The notes below the pieces were generated by a model. It did no database searches. It had not been told where the DNA came from and saw only the letters and a program-made list of their open reading frames with translations. This document shows positions 1 to 7,456 of a stretch of DNA of 36,099 nt, piece after piece (position 1 is the first letter of the stretch; the number at the start of each line of letters is the position of its first letter). A program made the position numbers and the translations under genes. This DNA comes from a virus: positions 1 through 36,099 of the IMG/VR virus record IMGVR_UViG_3300005337_000036; one strand, given 5' to 3'.

Positions 1-277
1 CGACAAGCTTGGTCCCGCGGTGCGGGTGGATGAGCTTGCCAGGCCCACGCTGCCTAAGTGCTGCTTCGAGCGTCGCGAGCTGCGCCTCGAAGTCCGGGCC
101 AATGAGGTGCCCTTCAACAGCGAACCGATCGGGGAAGTTGCCGCTCGGCTCGGCATAGGCGAATTGCCGCCCCGGGAACTCGTGGATTACGTTGCGCGGC
201 CCGCCCTCGTCCGAGGTGCTCTCGACGAGGAACGGCGCGCCTCGATAGGACGCCGGTTGGTAGACGGTCTTACTCAT
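1..277 (-). CDS. DNA circularization / tail hub protein N, N-terminal part (partial)
   Basis: The gene runs off the left edge; only about the first 92 residues are present. Translation begins MSKTVYQPASYRGAPFLVES and continues with a conserved run around IHEFPGRQFAYAE, then VEGHLIG and GKLIHPHRG. The order 'YRG-PF-VE', 'HE-PGR', 'F-VEG--IG', 'L-HP--G' is the hallmark of the DNA_circ_N domain of Mu gpN-like proteins, which sit at the distal end of a contractile tail tube. The start ATG overlaps the tape measure stop by 4 nt (ATGA). Position directly after the tape measure matches the Mu order 42-N. Family assignment is firm; the exact virion role is inferred from Mu. Confidence 0.85.
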   Translation of the reverse strand, partial: MSKTVYQPASYRGAPFLVESTSDEGGPRNVIHEFPGRQFAYAEPSGNFPDRFAVEGHLIGPDFEAQLATLEAALRQRGPGKLIHPHRGTKLV

Positions 278-2328
278 GGCGGAAACACGTCGCGACGGCC
301 GGTGCCGCTCACGGTTTCGATCTGGCCAAAGCCCGAAGAATCGACGCGGGTGACGCTGCCCGGCCCGTCGATCTTGATCGTGAGCTCAGCGTTCGCGGGC
401 ACTCCCTGCGCCGCCAGCGCTTGGCCGGACGCAGGCGTCATGTTCGGCGACACGTCTGGCGCAAGCAGACGCGCGAACGCTGCCGCCGGATCAGTTCCCT
501 GCGTATCGCGATGCGGCGCCTCATAATGCAGCGCGCTATAGAGCCCGTCGCCCGCACGTTCCAAGAGCGATTCGAGTCCGGTCGCCTTGCTGAGCTCTCG
601 GGTCAGAACAAACGTCGCGGCCCCCACTACGCCCGATGCGAGGACGCCAGCGCCGCTGAGGCCCGCGAGACCGGCAAGGCCAGCTCCTCCTCCGGCTACG
701 CCAGTTCCCGCGGCAACCGTTGCGCCGGCGCCCGTAGCCGCGGCGCCTTCGGCAACCCCGCCTCCGAGCAACGCGCCACCCATGCCAGCTGCGCCCTGCA
801 CGACCCTACCCGCTACCAGGGTGCCCACTGCCCACCGCACGGTCTGCTCGAGGGTGTTCATGCTCTCGGTTAGCAGCGGAAATTTCACCTGCAGTTTCGA
901 GAGCTCGGTGACCGCGGGGGTGATGCTTTGGACAATGCGGTCAGCGTCGCGCACGGTGTCGGCCTGCGCGGAGATGCCAACGTTGCGCAGCTTGAACATT
1001 GGCTGCGCGGCGAGCTCGGCGAAACGCCGGTCGACCGACCCCGCGCCGGCGCCCGCGTCTATGTTCTGGAGCTTCGAGAATGCCTCCGGGTCGCGCTTGA
1101 GCTCCGCCATGAGGAACTCCGCGCCGCGCATCGCGCGCACCTCGGGGAGAATCGCTTGCCTGATCCCGGCCTTTTGGAAGTCCTTGTTGGCGAGGAGGTC
1201 TGTGCCGATGTCGCCGACGTTCCGCATCTTGCCGTCCTTGCCGAGGACGTCGACGCCGATCCGCTTCAGCATGCCCTGCGTCTTTGGGAGCGAAATCTCG
1301 CTCATGAAGCGCTCGAGCATCGTGCTCGTCTCGGCAGCGCCAACCTGCGATGTACCGAGTACCTGGGCCGTGGCGAGGAACTCGCGTGCGCCCTGGATGC
1401 CGGTGTGCCCGCTCGCGATCTGGAACGAGCCCGCCGTGCCGGCGAGATTTCTCGCGAAGTCGCCTACGTTGATTGAACCGCGCTCGGAGGTCGCGATGAG
1501 CGCGTTGATGAACTCGCGCTGTCCTGCCTCATCCAGTTGGAAGACTTGGCTCGCGGTACCGACCGCGCCGACGAGGTCGTCGAGATTCTCGCCTGTGGCC
1601 TGTGCCACCTTGGCGAGGTCGCCGATGGTGCCCGCGAACTCTTTGAACTTGTCGAACCGCTGCTGAGCCGTCGCGAGGCCCGCGACGAGGTCGGTGATCG
1701 AGATGTTCGTCCGCTTGCTGATCTCGAGCAGGTTCGCCTCGACCTTCGCGCGCTCCTCGGGCGAGGCCTTCGCTTCGCCCGCTGTGCGGATGAGCTGAGC
1801 TTTGAAGTCTCCTGCGGTCTGTAGCCGCTCTTCGAGAGAGCCCACGCCTGCGAGTCCTTGGCCGCGTCCGACGAGTTCGGTCGCGCCTTTGACGCCGCCG
1901 TAAATGCCAGCGCCAACCGTGAGCAGAAGCCGGCGACGCTCTTCGCCCGCGCGCAGCGCGAGCTTCGACTGCTGCTTCAGCGCGCGCTCCGCCTCTGCGA
2001 TCTGTGCTCGAGCGCTCTTCTGTGCTTCGCGTTGTTCGGCAGACGCGGTGCGCTCGGCCTCCCGGATGGCGTTCTTCGCCGCCTTCTGCTTCGCGTCGTC
2101 GACCTCGCGAACCGCGCGGACTTCGTCTTTCGCTGCGGCGACCGCCGCTCGAGCCTCTGCCTTCGCCGCGCTAACCACAGCGCGCTCGCCGTCTTTGGCC
2201 CCTCGCTCTTGCGCGGCCGCGGTCTCGCGCGATGCGCGTCGCACAGCGTCGACCGTACCGCTGAGAGCTCGCCGCAACGCGCTGTCGGGCAGCGCGCTGA
2301 TGCGGATGATTACCCGCCCATCAGTCAT
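274..2328 (-). CDS. Tail tape measure protein
   Basis: A 684-residue protein with the layout expected of a tape measure: a charged, Ala/Glu/Lys/Arg-rich coiled-coil region (about 30-130), a mixed helical region (about 150-480), then a very hydrophobic Gly/Ala-rich stretch (about 500-580) of the kind thought to insert in or span the host membrane at DNA ejection. Its place between the tube/chaperone genes and the gpN-like gene is that of Mu gp42. It is short for a tape measure, implying a relatively short tail if length scaling holds. No lysozyme or peptidase motif is visible. There is no clear Shine-Dalgarno before the ATG, so translation may depend on coupling with the preceding gene, 6 nt away. 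Confidence 0.88.
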   Translation of the reverse strand: MTDGRVIIRISALPDSALRRALSGTVDAVRRASRETAAAQERGAKDGERAVVSAAKAEARAAVAAAKDEVRAVREVDDAKQKAAKNAIREAERTASAEQREAQKSARAQIAEAERALKQQSKLALRAGEERRRLLLTVGAGIYGGVKGATELVGRGQGLAGVGSLEERLQTAGDFKAQLIRTAGEAKASPEERAKVEANLLEISKRTNISITDLVAGLATAQQRFDKFKEFAGTIGDLAKVAQATGENLDDLVGAVGTASQVFQLDEAGQREFINALIATSERGSINVGDFARNLAGTAGSFQIASGHTGIQGAREFLATAQVLGTSQVGAAETSTMLERFMSEISLPKTQGMLKRIGVDVLGKDGKMRNVGDIGTDLLANKDFQKAGIRQAILPEVRAMRGAEFLMAELKRDPEAFSKLQNIDAGAGAGSVDRRFAELAAQPMFKLRNVGISAQADTVRDADRIVQSITPAVTELSKLQVKFPLLTESMNTLEQTVRWAVGTLVAGRVVQGAAGMGGALLGGGVAEGAAATGAGATVAAGTGVAGGGAGLAGLAGLSGAGVLASGVVGAATFVLTRELSKATGLESLLERAGDGLYSALHYEAPHRDTQGTDPAAAFARLLAPDVSPNMTPASGQALAAQGVPANAELTIKIDGPGSVTRVDSSGFGQIETVSGTGRRDVFPP

Positions 2329-2334
2329 GGTGAT

Positions 2335-2952
2335 TTATGGAGCCAACGGCCCCACCGAGTACGGCCGCGCGGCATCGGGCAAAATAGAAGACCTGCTCGT
2401 CTGTGAGCTCTCGAGCTGGGCAGCCAAAATATGCACTAAGGTTCGCAGCGTGGGCGCATCGTATAGACCCAATCGCGCCCTCGCGGTCGGCTCTTTTCCC
2501 AGGGCCTCTGCGAGCTCCCGGACCTCAGCCTCGCCCATGCCACGGAGCGGGCTGACGTAGTTCTGGTGGTCGAGGTAGACGTGAAACAGCGTCTGTTGCA
2601 GCGTCGTGTCGAGCTGGCGCACCGCTTGCGGCGCCGGGAAGAACGGCTTGTAGTCCCCCTCCCCCTTCTCGGGATTGAGGAACGACCTTTGCACGAGTTG
2701 CCGCTGAATCTCGCGGTCGAGCAGTTCCGCGTCAACCGAGAGCATGTCGCGCGCGTCGACCCGCGCGCGCTTGGCAAGGCTGTTGACGTACTGCACCGCG
2801 TCGAGGCGAGCGGCGTCAACTTCCTCTTCGGTAAGGATGCGGACGCCGACAAGGATGCCGGAGTCCTCATCGGTGCCCGGCATCGGGATGACCTTGACCG
2901 CGCGCCGGCCGCGCAGCATGTCGCGAACGCGATCGTCTGAGAAGTCGGTCAC
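2335..2952 (-). CDS. Tail assembly chaperone candidate
   Basis: 205 residues, GTG start 3 nt after the tube protein stop. The position between tail tube and tape measure is that of the tail assembly chaperone in contractile and flexible tails (Mu gp41 region). The sequence is soluble and charged, with a N-terminal part (residues 15-60) including ILTEEEVDAARLDAVQYV and a helical C-terminal half; no enzymatic motif is seen. Many phages make two chaperone forms by a -1 frameshift; here one uninterrupted frame fills the interval and no second overlapping frame looks coding. Function is inferred from position only. Confidence 0.6.
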   Translation of the reverse strand: MTDFSDDRVRDMLRGRRAVKVIPMPGTDEDSGILVGVRILTEEEVDAARLDAVQYVNSLAKRARVDARDMLSVDAELLDREIQRQLVQRSFLNPEKGEGDYKPFFPAPQAVRQLDTTLQQTLFHVYLDHQNYVSPLRGMGEAEVRELAEALGKEPTARARLGLYDAPTLRTLVHILAAQLESSQTSRSSILPDAARPYSVGPLAP

Positions 2953-2955
2953 ACG

Positions 2956-3318
2956 CTAACCTTTGACGAGAACCGCTTCGTCGCCCTCGACCTCGACGGT
3001 CGCGCCACGGCCACCGTCTTGGACCTTCAGGCCCTTCATCACCGACGAGTTCGGCGCGGAATAGGTCAAGCCAACGTCGGTGACATACTCGACGATCCCG
3101 TCGCGGAAGTTGCGGAGCGTCTCGAGATCGGAGTCGCTCATGACCTCGATGGCACCGCTGCCCTTGCTGCCCATCGGCGTGCTCGATGTACCCGAGCGCT
3201 TGCCGCTCGCGTACTGGCTCGTGAGCTCCTCGCCCCCTGTCTCGAACTCCCACCCCGGTTTGGTGTGGAAGTCGATCCCTTTGAATCGCACGATCTGAAT
3301 GCCAAAGACTTTCGCCAT
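2956..3318 (-). CDS. Tail tube protein (Mu gpM-like)
   Basis: 120 residues, immediately downstream of the sheath, the usual place for the tube subunit of a contractile tail. Seen in the sequence: a compact beta-rich profile, 'FKGIDFHTKPGWEFETGGEE' near residues 13-32, a Ser/Gly loop (about 38-54) and 'GAIEVMSDSDLETLRNF' around 55-71. These resemble the tube domain of Mu gpM-type proteins, which stack as hexamers inside the sheath. ATG start, TAG stop. The upstream gap to the sheath gene is only 22 nt, so both are probably on one message. Confidence 0.78.
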   Translation of the reverse strand: MAKVFGIQIVRFKGIDFHTKPGWEFETGGEELTSQYASGKRSGTSSTPMGSKGSGAIEVMSDSDLETLRNFRDGIVEYVTDVGLTYSAPNSSVMKGLKVQDGGRGATVEVEGDEAVLVKG

Positions 3319-3340
3319 GACTTAGCTCCTGCTCCTCGGC

Positions 3341-4807
3341 TCAGACGATGAAGGCCCACTGAATGTCGAGGCCGCGGAACTGCCGCATGAAGGTCGGCCC
3401 GGCCTGCGCCGCAAGGCGATTGCCGCTGATGCCCATGACCATCTCGTCCATGAAGGACTGCTTTCCGACGCCCTGGACGATGCCGAGCGCCGTCCACTGG
3501 TCGTACTTCGACCCGAGAAACGCCCTCATCAGGTTCGGGGTCATGATCGGCTGCCCTGCCGGGAGCTTCGGCCCGTCTTCGGACAGCTTGTATCGCGGGA
3601 AGCTGAGGCTCACCGACGTGTTCCCGTCGTAGCGAATGAAGCCCGCCGTACGCACAGTCTCGATTTTCAGCAGCGACTCATCCGGCACGTCGAGCGCGTT
3701 GGTCTGGTAGGTAGTGATCATGGTGTCGGTCGAGACGTTTCCGCTCCCGTCCACCACGTGCACCGCGCAGCCGCTGTGAAGGAGCAGGTTGCGATCGGTC
3801 TCGCCCCACTGCTCGGCAGGTGTTGCTGGCAAAATGCCCGGCAGCGCGAGCCCATGGCGCGGCATTGCCGGATCGGACTCGCCGGCCTCGGCTGCCGCGA
3901 CGACCGCCGCCCAGATCCATGAAGGCGTGGGCGAGGTGTTTGCCGCCATCAATACGAGGAACGCAGAGTTGCGACTCGTGCCGAGCGTAGTGGCTGTGCC
4001 AAACGATCCGGTCACCGCAGAGAACGCGACCCCGTCGATCTGACGCATGCCGCCCCAGCGGTCTTTGAGCTCGGTCTCGAGCGCCGTGAGGTTCGTCGCG
4101 TCCGTATAGGGCATGACGATCGAGTCGTACTGGATGACGTCGCCGATCGCCGTAAGCACCGCGGTGACGTCCGGGTTGCCTGCGCCCGAGACGCCGGCTG
4201 CGATTGCGACCGTCACACCGGCCGGTGTTTGCTCGGAGCTGTAGTAGTTGACACGGGCGTCAGCGACGTCGATGCCCTTCCAGCGCATGGTCAGCGTGAC
4301 GACGTTCGTTGCGGCCGCCGAGGTGAACGGCATGCGCTTGTATTCAGGGTGCGCCTTGATCGCCGTGTCGATGGCCGTGGCGATCGCGTTCTGCGCGTCA
4401 TCGCTCGTCACAGCGACGGGCACATAGAAGCGCCCCGCAATGCGGAGCTGAATCGTGCCGTCTGCAGTCGCCGGGCCCGTGATCGTGATCGTCATGGTGC
4501 CCGCGGTGCCGCCGCTCAGCGGGTCGCTTGCACACGCCCACATCTCGGTCTGGCTGTTGGCCTTCTTTGCGGCGCGAATCATCTCGGAGATTTCGGCGCC
4601 AGGGCCGAAGTATCCCTCGGCCTGGTCGGCGCTGAGGATCTGCTTGGGCACGTTCGCCGCAACGGTGCCCGTCGACAGGCGTCGACCGAGCACGAGGATC
4701 TTATTGCGCCGACGATTGGTCCCCTGCACCGCGCGCGAGGTATTGAACTCGCCATGATTGGAGAGGGTCCGAAGGTCGGGCGAAATCGTATCGAATGACA
4801 CGGTCAT
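3341..4807 (-). CDS. Tail sheath protein (Mu gpL-like)
   Basis: A 488-residue contractile sheath subunit. The N-terminus (about residues 20-90) has the family pattern 'NKILVLGRRLSTGTVAANVP' followed by a segment on a 'gap' or 'FGPGAEISEMIRAAKKAN' theme and 'EMWACAS', typical of Mu L/phage sheath proteins. A Thr/Ala-rich beta domain (about 100-200) is probably the outward-facing insertion, and the C-terminal third holds the conserved sheath core (GFIRYDGNTSVSLSFPRYKL, near 390-410). It defines the phage as a myovirus. The ATG overlaps the preceding small gene by 4 nt. Confidence 0.9.
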   Translation of the reverse strand: MTVSFDTISPDLRTLSNHGEFNTSRAVQGTNRRRNKILVLGRRLSTGTVAANVPKQILSADQAEGYFGPGAEISEMIRAAKKANSQTEMWACASDPLSGGTAGTMTITITGPATADGTIQLRIAGRFYVPVAVTSDDAQNAIATAIDTAIKAHPEYKRMPFTSAAATNVVTLTMRWKGIDVADARVNYYSSEQTPAGVTVAIAAGVSGAGNPDVTAVLTAIGDVIQYDSIVMPYTDATNLTALETELKDRWGGMRQIDGVAFSAVTGSFGTATTLGTSRNSAFLVLMAANTSPTPSWIWAAVVAAAEAGESDPAMPRHGLALPGILPATPAEQWGETDRNLLLHSGCAVHVVDGSGNVSTDTMITTYQTNALDVPDESLLKIETVRTAGFIRYDGNTSVSLSFPRYKLSEDGPKLPAGQPIMTPNLMRAFLGSKYDQWTALGIVQGVGKQSFMDEMVMGISGNRLAAQAGPTFMRQFRGLDIQWAFIV

Positions 4808-5019
4808 GGCTCAGACGTCCCTTCTGTCGCGGTCGACTGCGCGGGCGATTGCGGCGTCGCTTCGACCCAGTCGCGGTCGTGCAAGCGTCGGCGCGCAATG
4901 CGGTCATTGGGGACCCACTCACCGTCGGCGCTCAGTGGCCGCCCGGTGGCCGGATTGGGTATGACAAACGGTTGCCCGTCCGCCCCAATGCCGGGCTTCA
5001 CAAACACCTTGTCTGCCAT
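4804..5019 (-). CDS. DUF2635-like small protein (Mu gp38-like)
   Basis: 71 residues. The pattern KVFVKPGIG, then NPATGRPLSADGEWVP and a run ending RRRLHDRDWV matches DUF2635, the small protein encoded just upstream of the sheath in Mu-like tails (Mu gp38). Its molecular role is not established. Placement between a tail terminator candidate and the sheath supports the call. The C-terminal 20 residues are Ser/Thr/Pro/Glu-rich and look disordered. Confidence 0.75.
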   Translation of the reverse strand: MADKVFVKPGIGADGQPFVIPNPATGRPLSADGEWVPNDRIARRRLHDRDWVEATPQSPAQSTATEGTSEP

Positions 5020-5023
5020 GTGC

Positions 5024-5641
5024 TCAGCTCCCGTAGGCTGGAAGTGTCACGTTCAGAACGATCAGAGCCTCGCCATCGACCGGAGCGTCGGGCGGCTTGT
5101 CGAACGTCATTTGGAACTGCAGGAAGTCGGCGAGCGTTGCGACGTCGACGTCCTCAGGCGTGAACGGAAGGACGATGCGTCCGCGAAAGAACGGGTAGTT
5201 TTCACCACCGCCGTCCGCGAGGGAATATTCGACCTGCGCGGTGTTGTCGTGTTCGACGAAGAGGCCGGCGGTCTCGAGCACGCTTGCGCCCGAGCTGACC
5301 GCTGCGTGCTTGCCCTCAATGACGACGTCCGAGATCTTTTCCCAAACCGCGCTCAAGGCAGGCCACCGCGCGCCGCGTCTCTCGAGTGAGGTTGCAGGGA
5401 GCACGTAGTCGAACTGCACCGTGATGTCGCTCACGTGCGCAGCGGAGTTGCGAAGTCTGCGTCGTTCGTTCGCGCGGTAGATGCAGAGCGCGGGCAGCTT
5501 GCCTGCTGCGAGCACCTGGAGAGCGCGCGGGTCGTCGTAGACCGTGGTGATGAAGTCGGCCCCGAGGTCCGCGGTGATTGCACCGCGCACGAGCCCCGCC
5601 ACCGCCGCGAGCTGCGGGTCGGTCTGCGAATCGATCGTCAT
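5024..5641 (-). CDS. Tail terminator-like protein (Mu gp37 position)
   Basis: 205 residues of mixed alpha/beta character without signal peptide or enzymatic motif. It lies between the head-tail adaptor and the DUF2635/sheath pair, where Mu has gp37 and other myoviruses have a tail terminator. A conserved-looking segment reads LPALCIYRANERRRLRN (about 49-65), then alternating strands (ITVQFDYVLP). The first ATG is used, 5 nt after the previous stop. The role is inferred from gene order; sequence similarity is not strong enough for me to be certain. Confidence 0.5.
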   Translation of the reverse strand: MTIDSQTDPQLAAVAGLVRGAITADLGADFITTVYDDPRALQVLAAGKLPALCIYRANERRRLRNSAAHVSDITVQFDYVLPATSLERRGARWPALSAVWEKISDVVIEGKHAAVSSGASVLETAGLFVEHDNTAQVEYSLADGGGENYPFFRGRIVLPFTPEDVDVATLADFLQFQMTFDKPPDAPVDGEALIVLNVTLPAYGS

Positions 5642-5646
5642 CGAGT

Positions 5647-6051
5647 TTAGCGACGGCTGAACGTGATCGAACTACTCGCGCTCTTGAGCAGCGACTGCAC
5701 CGTGGGGCGCAGCGCCGACAGCGACGACTCGAACAGCCGCTGGTAGATGCGGTGCTTGTTCGCGCTCACGTCTTCGTTGTCGCCGACCGTGATGTTGTTG
5801 CGGTACAGCCGCGCGAGCGCGCCATAGACCACCACGGGGGCAAGCTCGGTGACGTTCGAGAGGTCCGACTCGAGCACTGGCGGCGTGCGGTTCTTGAGGT
5901 GATTGAGCACCTCCGTGAGCGCAAGCTGGCGAGCCTTGGTGGCGGCGCTAGGGCTCTCCGTCGGGTCCTTCATGAGGTTGTCGAGCGCGGCTTGGCTCCC
6001 GATCTCGCTCACGAGGTCGCCTGTGCTCGCCACGCTATCGACGTTGATCAT
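5647..6051 (-). CDS. Head-tail adaptor candidate
   Basis: 134 residues, mostly helical, with helices around 38-54 (ARQLALTEVLNHLKN) and 66-84 (ELAPVVVYGALARLYRNNI), followed by a C-terminal helix. The length and helical pattern fit head completion/adaptor proteins of the gp6/DUF1320 kind (Mu gp36 position), which bind the portal and lead the chain toward the tail. The start overlaps the gp10-like gene by 4 nt. Assignment rests on position and general shape. Confidence 0.5.
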   Translation of the reverse strand: MINVDSVASTGDLVSEIGSQAALDNLMKDPTESPSAATKARQLALTEVLNHLKNRTPPVLESDLSNVTELAPVVVYGALARLYRNNITVGDNEDVSANKHRIYQRLFESSLSALRPTVQSLLKSASSSITFSRR

Positions 6052-6527
6052 GTGACCTCGAAGCCGGCTTGTGCGAACGAGAGCTCCACGGCGTCCTGCA
6101 GCACTTGCTGGACTTCGAGGAACTTCGCCTCAACCGCTTTCTGGATGAAGTGCACGGGCTGCGTGCCGGGGTGGTCGACTGACTTCGCGAATGCGAAGCC
6201 GCCCTCGACCGGCCAGCGCAGCGCGCGCCGGTACTTGGGTTTGATCTTGTGTGGTCGCGTCCCGAGTTCGACGAACACGGCGTGCGGCGCGCCGGCGCTC
6301 ACCGTGCACTGCAAGTCTTGGCCATCGAAGGAGCCTTGAACTTCGTCTCGCCCGATCGAATTTGTTAGCAAACCAGTGCGGTCTTGGTAGCCGTGGTTTT
6401 GCTTGGCCTCGATTGCGACGAGGTCGCCACCGAGCTCGAGCGCCATCGGCACGTATTTGCCGAGGTTCGAGCCAGCGACGCGGAGTGCCGCGACTGCTCC
6501 GCTCACGTCCGCGTCGAAGACGAGCAT
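6048..6527 (-). CDS. HK97 gp10-like neck / tail completion protein
   Basis: 159 residues. The family hallmarks are visible in order: 'YQDRTGLLTNSIGRDEV' (about 47-63), the core 'AGAPHAVFVELGTRPHKIKP' (79-98), 'ALRWPVEGG', and 'HPGTQPVHFIQKAV' (about 118-131). The F-V-E-x-G-T-x-P-H sequence followed by an H-P-G-T-x-P motif identifies the HK97 gp10-like family, involved in joining head and tail. It sits between the two SAP-motif proteins and the adaptor gene, as expected in the connector module. Confidence 0.87.
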   Translation of the reverse strand: MLVFDADVSGAVAALRVAGSNLGKYVPMALELGGDLVAIEAKQNHGYQDRTGLLTNSIGRDEVQGSFDGQDLQCTVSAGAPHAVFVELGTRPHKIKPKYRRALRWPVEGGFAFAKSVDHPGTQPVHFIQKAVEAKFLEVQQVLQDAVELSFAQAGFEVT

Positions 6528-6531
6528 GGGG

Positions 6532-7029
6532 TCAGCCTGAGAATGCGGGCTTGTTGTCTGCGAGGTTGCGGCTTACCGCCGCTTGGATCTCTGCTTTGAG
6601 CCGATCGGCCTTCCAACGTGGACTCGCATCGAACCCCGCACGATGTGCGAGCGTTAGAAGCTGCGGCATGTCGTCTCCCGCCGCGGCAATCACCGCCTGC
6701 GCTTCGGCGACCGGCTCGGAGGGCGCGACCTCTGGCACCGGCGCGGGTTCGCCTTGGTCTGGTACTTGCTCGGCAGCTGGTTCGGCCGGCTCCTCGAGCA
6801 CCACGGGAGCCGCGATCTTTCCGATGCGCCGGAACATCGCCGCGCGCGTGCCGTTGCCGCGCTGGTCGAGCTCGACCGCGAGGCGCTCGGTTGTTGCTTC
6901 GTCCGCGGGCGTGACTTCGTCGCCGCGCACAATCGCGGTCATCGCGCCGCCGGCGTCGACGAGTTCGGCCTGTCCGCGCACGCGGAAGCTTCCCCAGGGA
7001 CCTGGGACGATGTCGCTGCGAATCAGCAT
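6532..7029 (-). CDS. Structural-module protein with C-terminal SAP/HeH-like motif
   Basis: 165 residues in three parts: an N-terminal segment (1-75) beginning MLIRSDIVPGPWGSFRVRGQ that may be a small beta domain; a Pro/Glu/Ala-rich linker (about 78-115, repeated PEP/VPEVA motifs); and a C-terminal helical motif (about 119-150) with MPQLLTLAHRAGFDASPRWK. That last motif, a helix, G-F/I, spacer, W-x4-L, helix, resembles SAP/HeH/LEM-like helix-extended-loop-helix domains. The next gene upstream ends in a related motif. Head-tail connector location; function unknown. Confidence 0.6.
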   Translation of the reverse strand: MLIRSDIVPGPWGSFRVRGQAELVDAGGAMTAIVRGDEVTPADEATTERLAVELDQRGNGTRAAMFRRIGKIAAPVVLEEPAEPAAEQVPDQGEPAPVPEVAPSEPVAEAQAVIAAAGDDMPQLLTLAHRAGFDASPRWKADRLKAEIQAAVSRNLADNKPAFSG

Positions 7030-7033
7030 GGGT

Positions 7034-7456
7034 TCACCTTATCGACGAGAGCACTTGCTGCATGCGTTTCACGGACCACTTCGGGTCGAGCGGAATGCCG
7101 CGCGCGGCGCCGATCGCCAAGAGGGCATCGCGATCGCTCGGCAGCGGCATCGGCGCGTCGTCCTCGGGCTCCTCAATCGGAGCGGGAGGGGGCAAGATTG
7201 GTTCGCTCGCGGGTTCTGCGTCCGGCTCAGTCACTGGGTCTACCGGCTCGTCCGGCGCTGGCTCGAGCTCGAGGTCGCTGCCCATGGCAACGACGAGGCG
7301 CGTGAGGTCGTAGCCGCTCAGCGCGCCCGTCAAGCCATGGTCGAAGCTGATGCCTGCAACACCATCCGTGAAAGAGGGGTCGCGGTGACGCACGCGGAAG
7401 CGGCCCACCACGGCCCCGTTCTCGTCACGGGGGATCTGGTCAAGCGAGGCAGGCAT
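7034..7456 (-). CDS. Structural-module protein with C-terminal SAP/HeH-like motif (related to next gene)
   Basis: 140 residues, ATG overlapping the capsid gene stop by 1 nt. N-terminal segment (1-65) includes VVGRFRVRHRDPSF, then a Pro/Glu/Asp-rich linker (about 66-105), then 'DALLAIGAARGIPLDPKWSV' (109-128) leading into a final helix. The C-terminal motif has the same plan as in the neighbouring gene (L-x-A-x3-G-[IF]-x4-[PS]-[KR]-W). The two proteins also both carry an 'RFRV/SFRV' strand near the N-terminus, so they look like diverged tandem duplicates. Function not known. Confidence 0.6.
   Translation of the reverse strand: MPASLDQIPRDENGAVVGRFRVRHRDPSFTDGVAGISFDHGLTGALSGYDLTRLVVAMGSDLELEPAPDEPVDPVTEPDAEPASEPILPPPAPIEEPEDDAPMPLPSDRDALLAIGAARGIPLDPKWSVKRMQQVLSSIR

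Noticed and set aside
587-1666. Long plus-strand open frame of 359 codons opposite the tape measure gene
   Set aside because: It is the GC-rich antisense shadow of the tape measure: Arg/Ser/Pro-heavy, no ribosome site, and the minus-strand frame is clearly real.
2436-2870. Second minus-strand frame inside the chaperone gene, as possible frameshift product
   Set aside because: Ser/Arg/Thr-rich and internal, not extending past the end of the first frame, so it does not match a gpG/GT-type slip.
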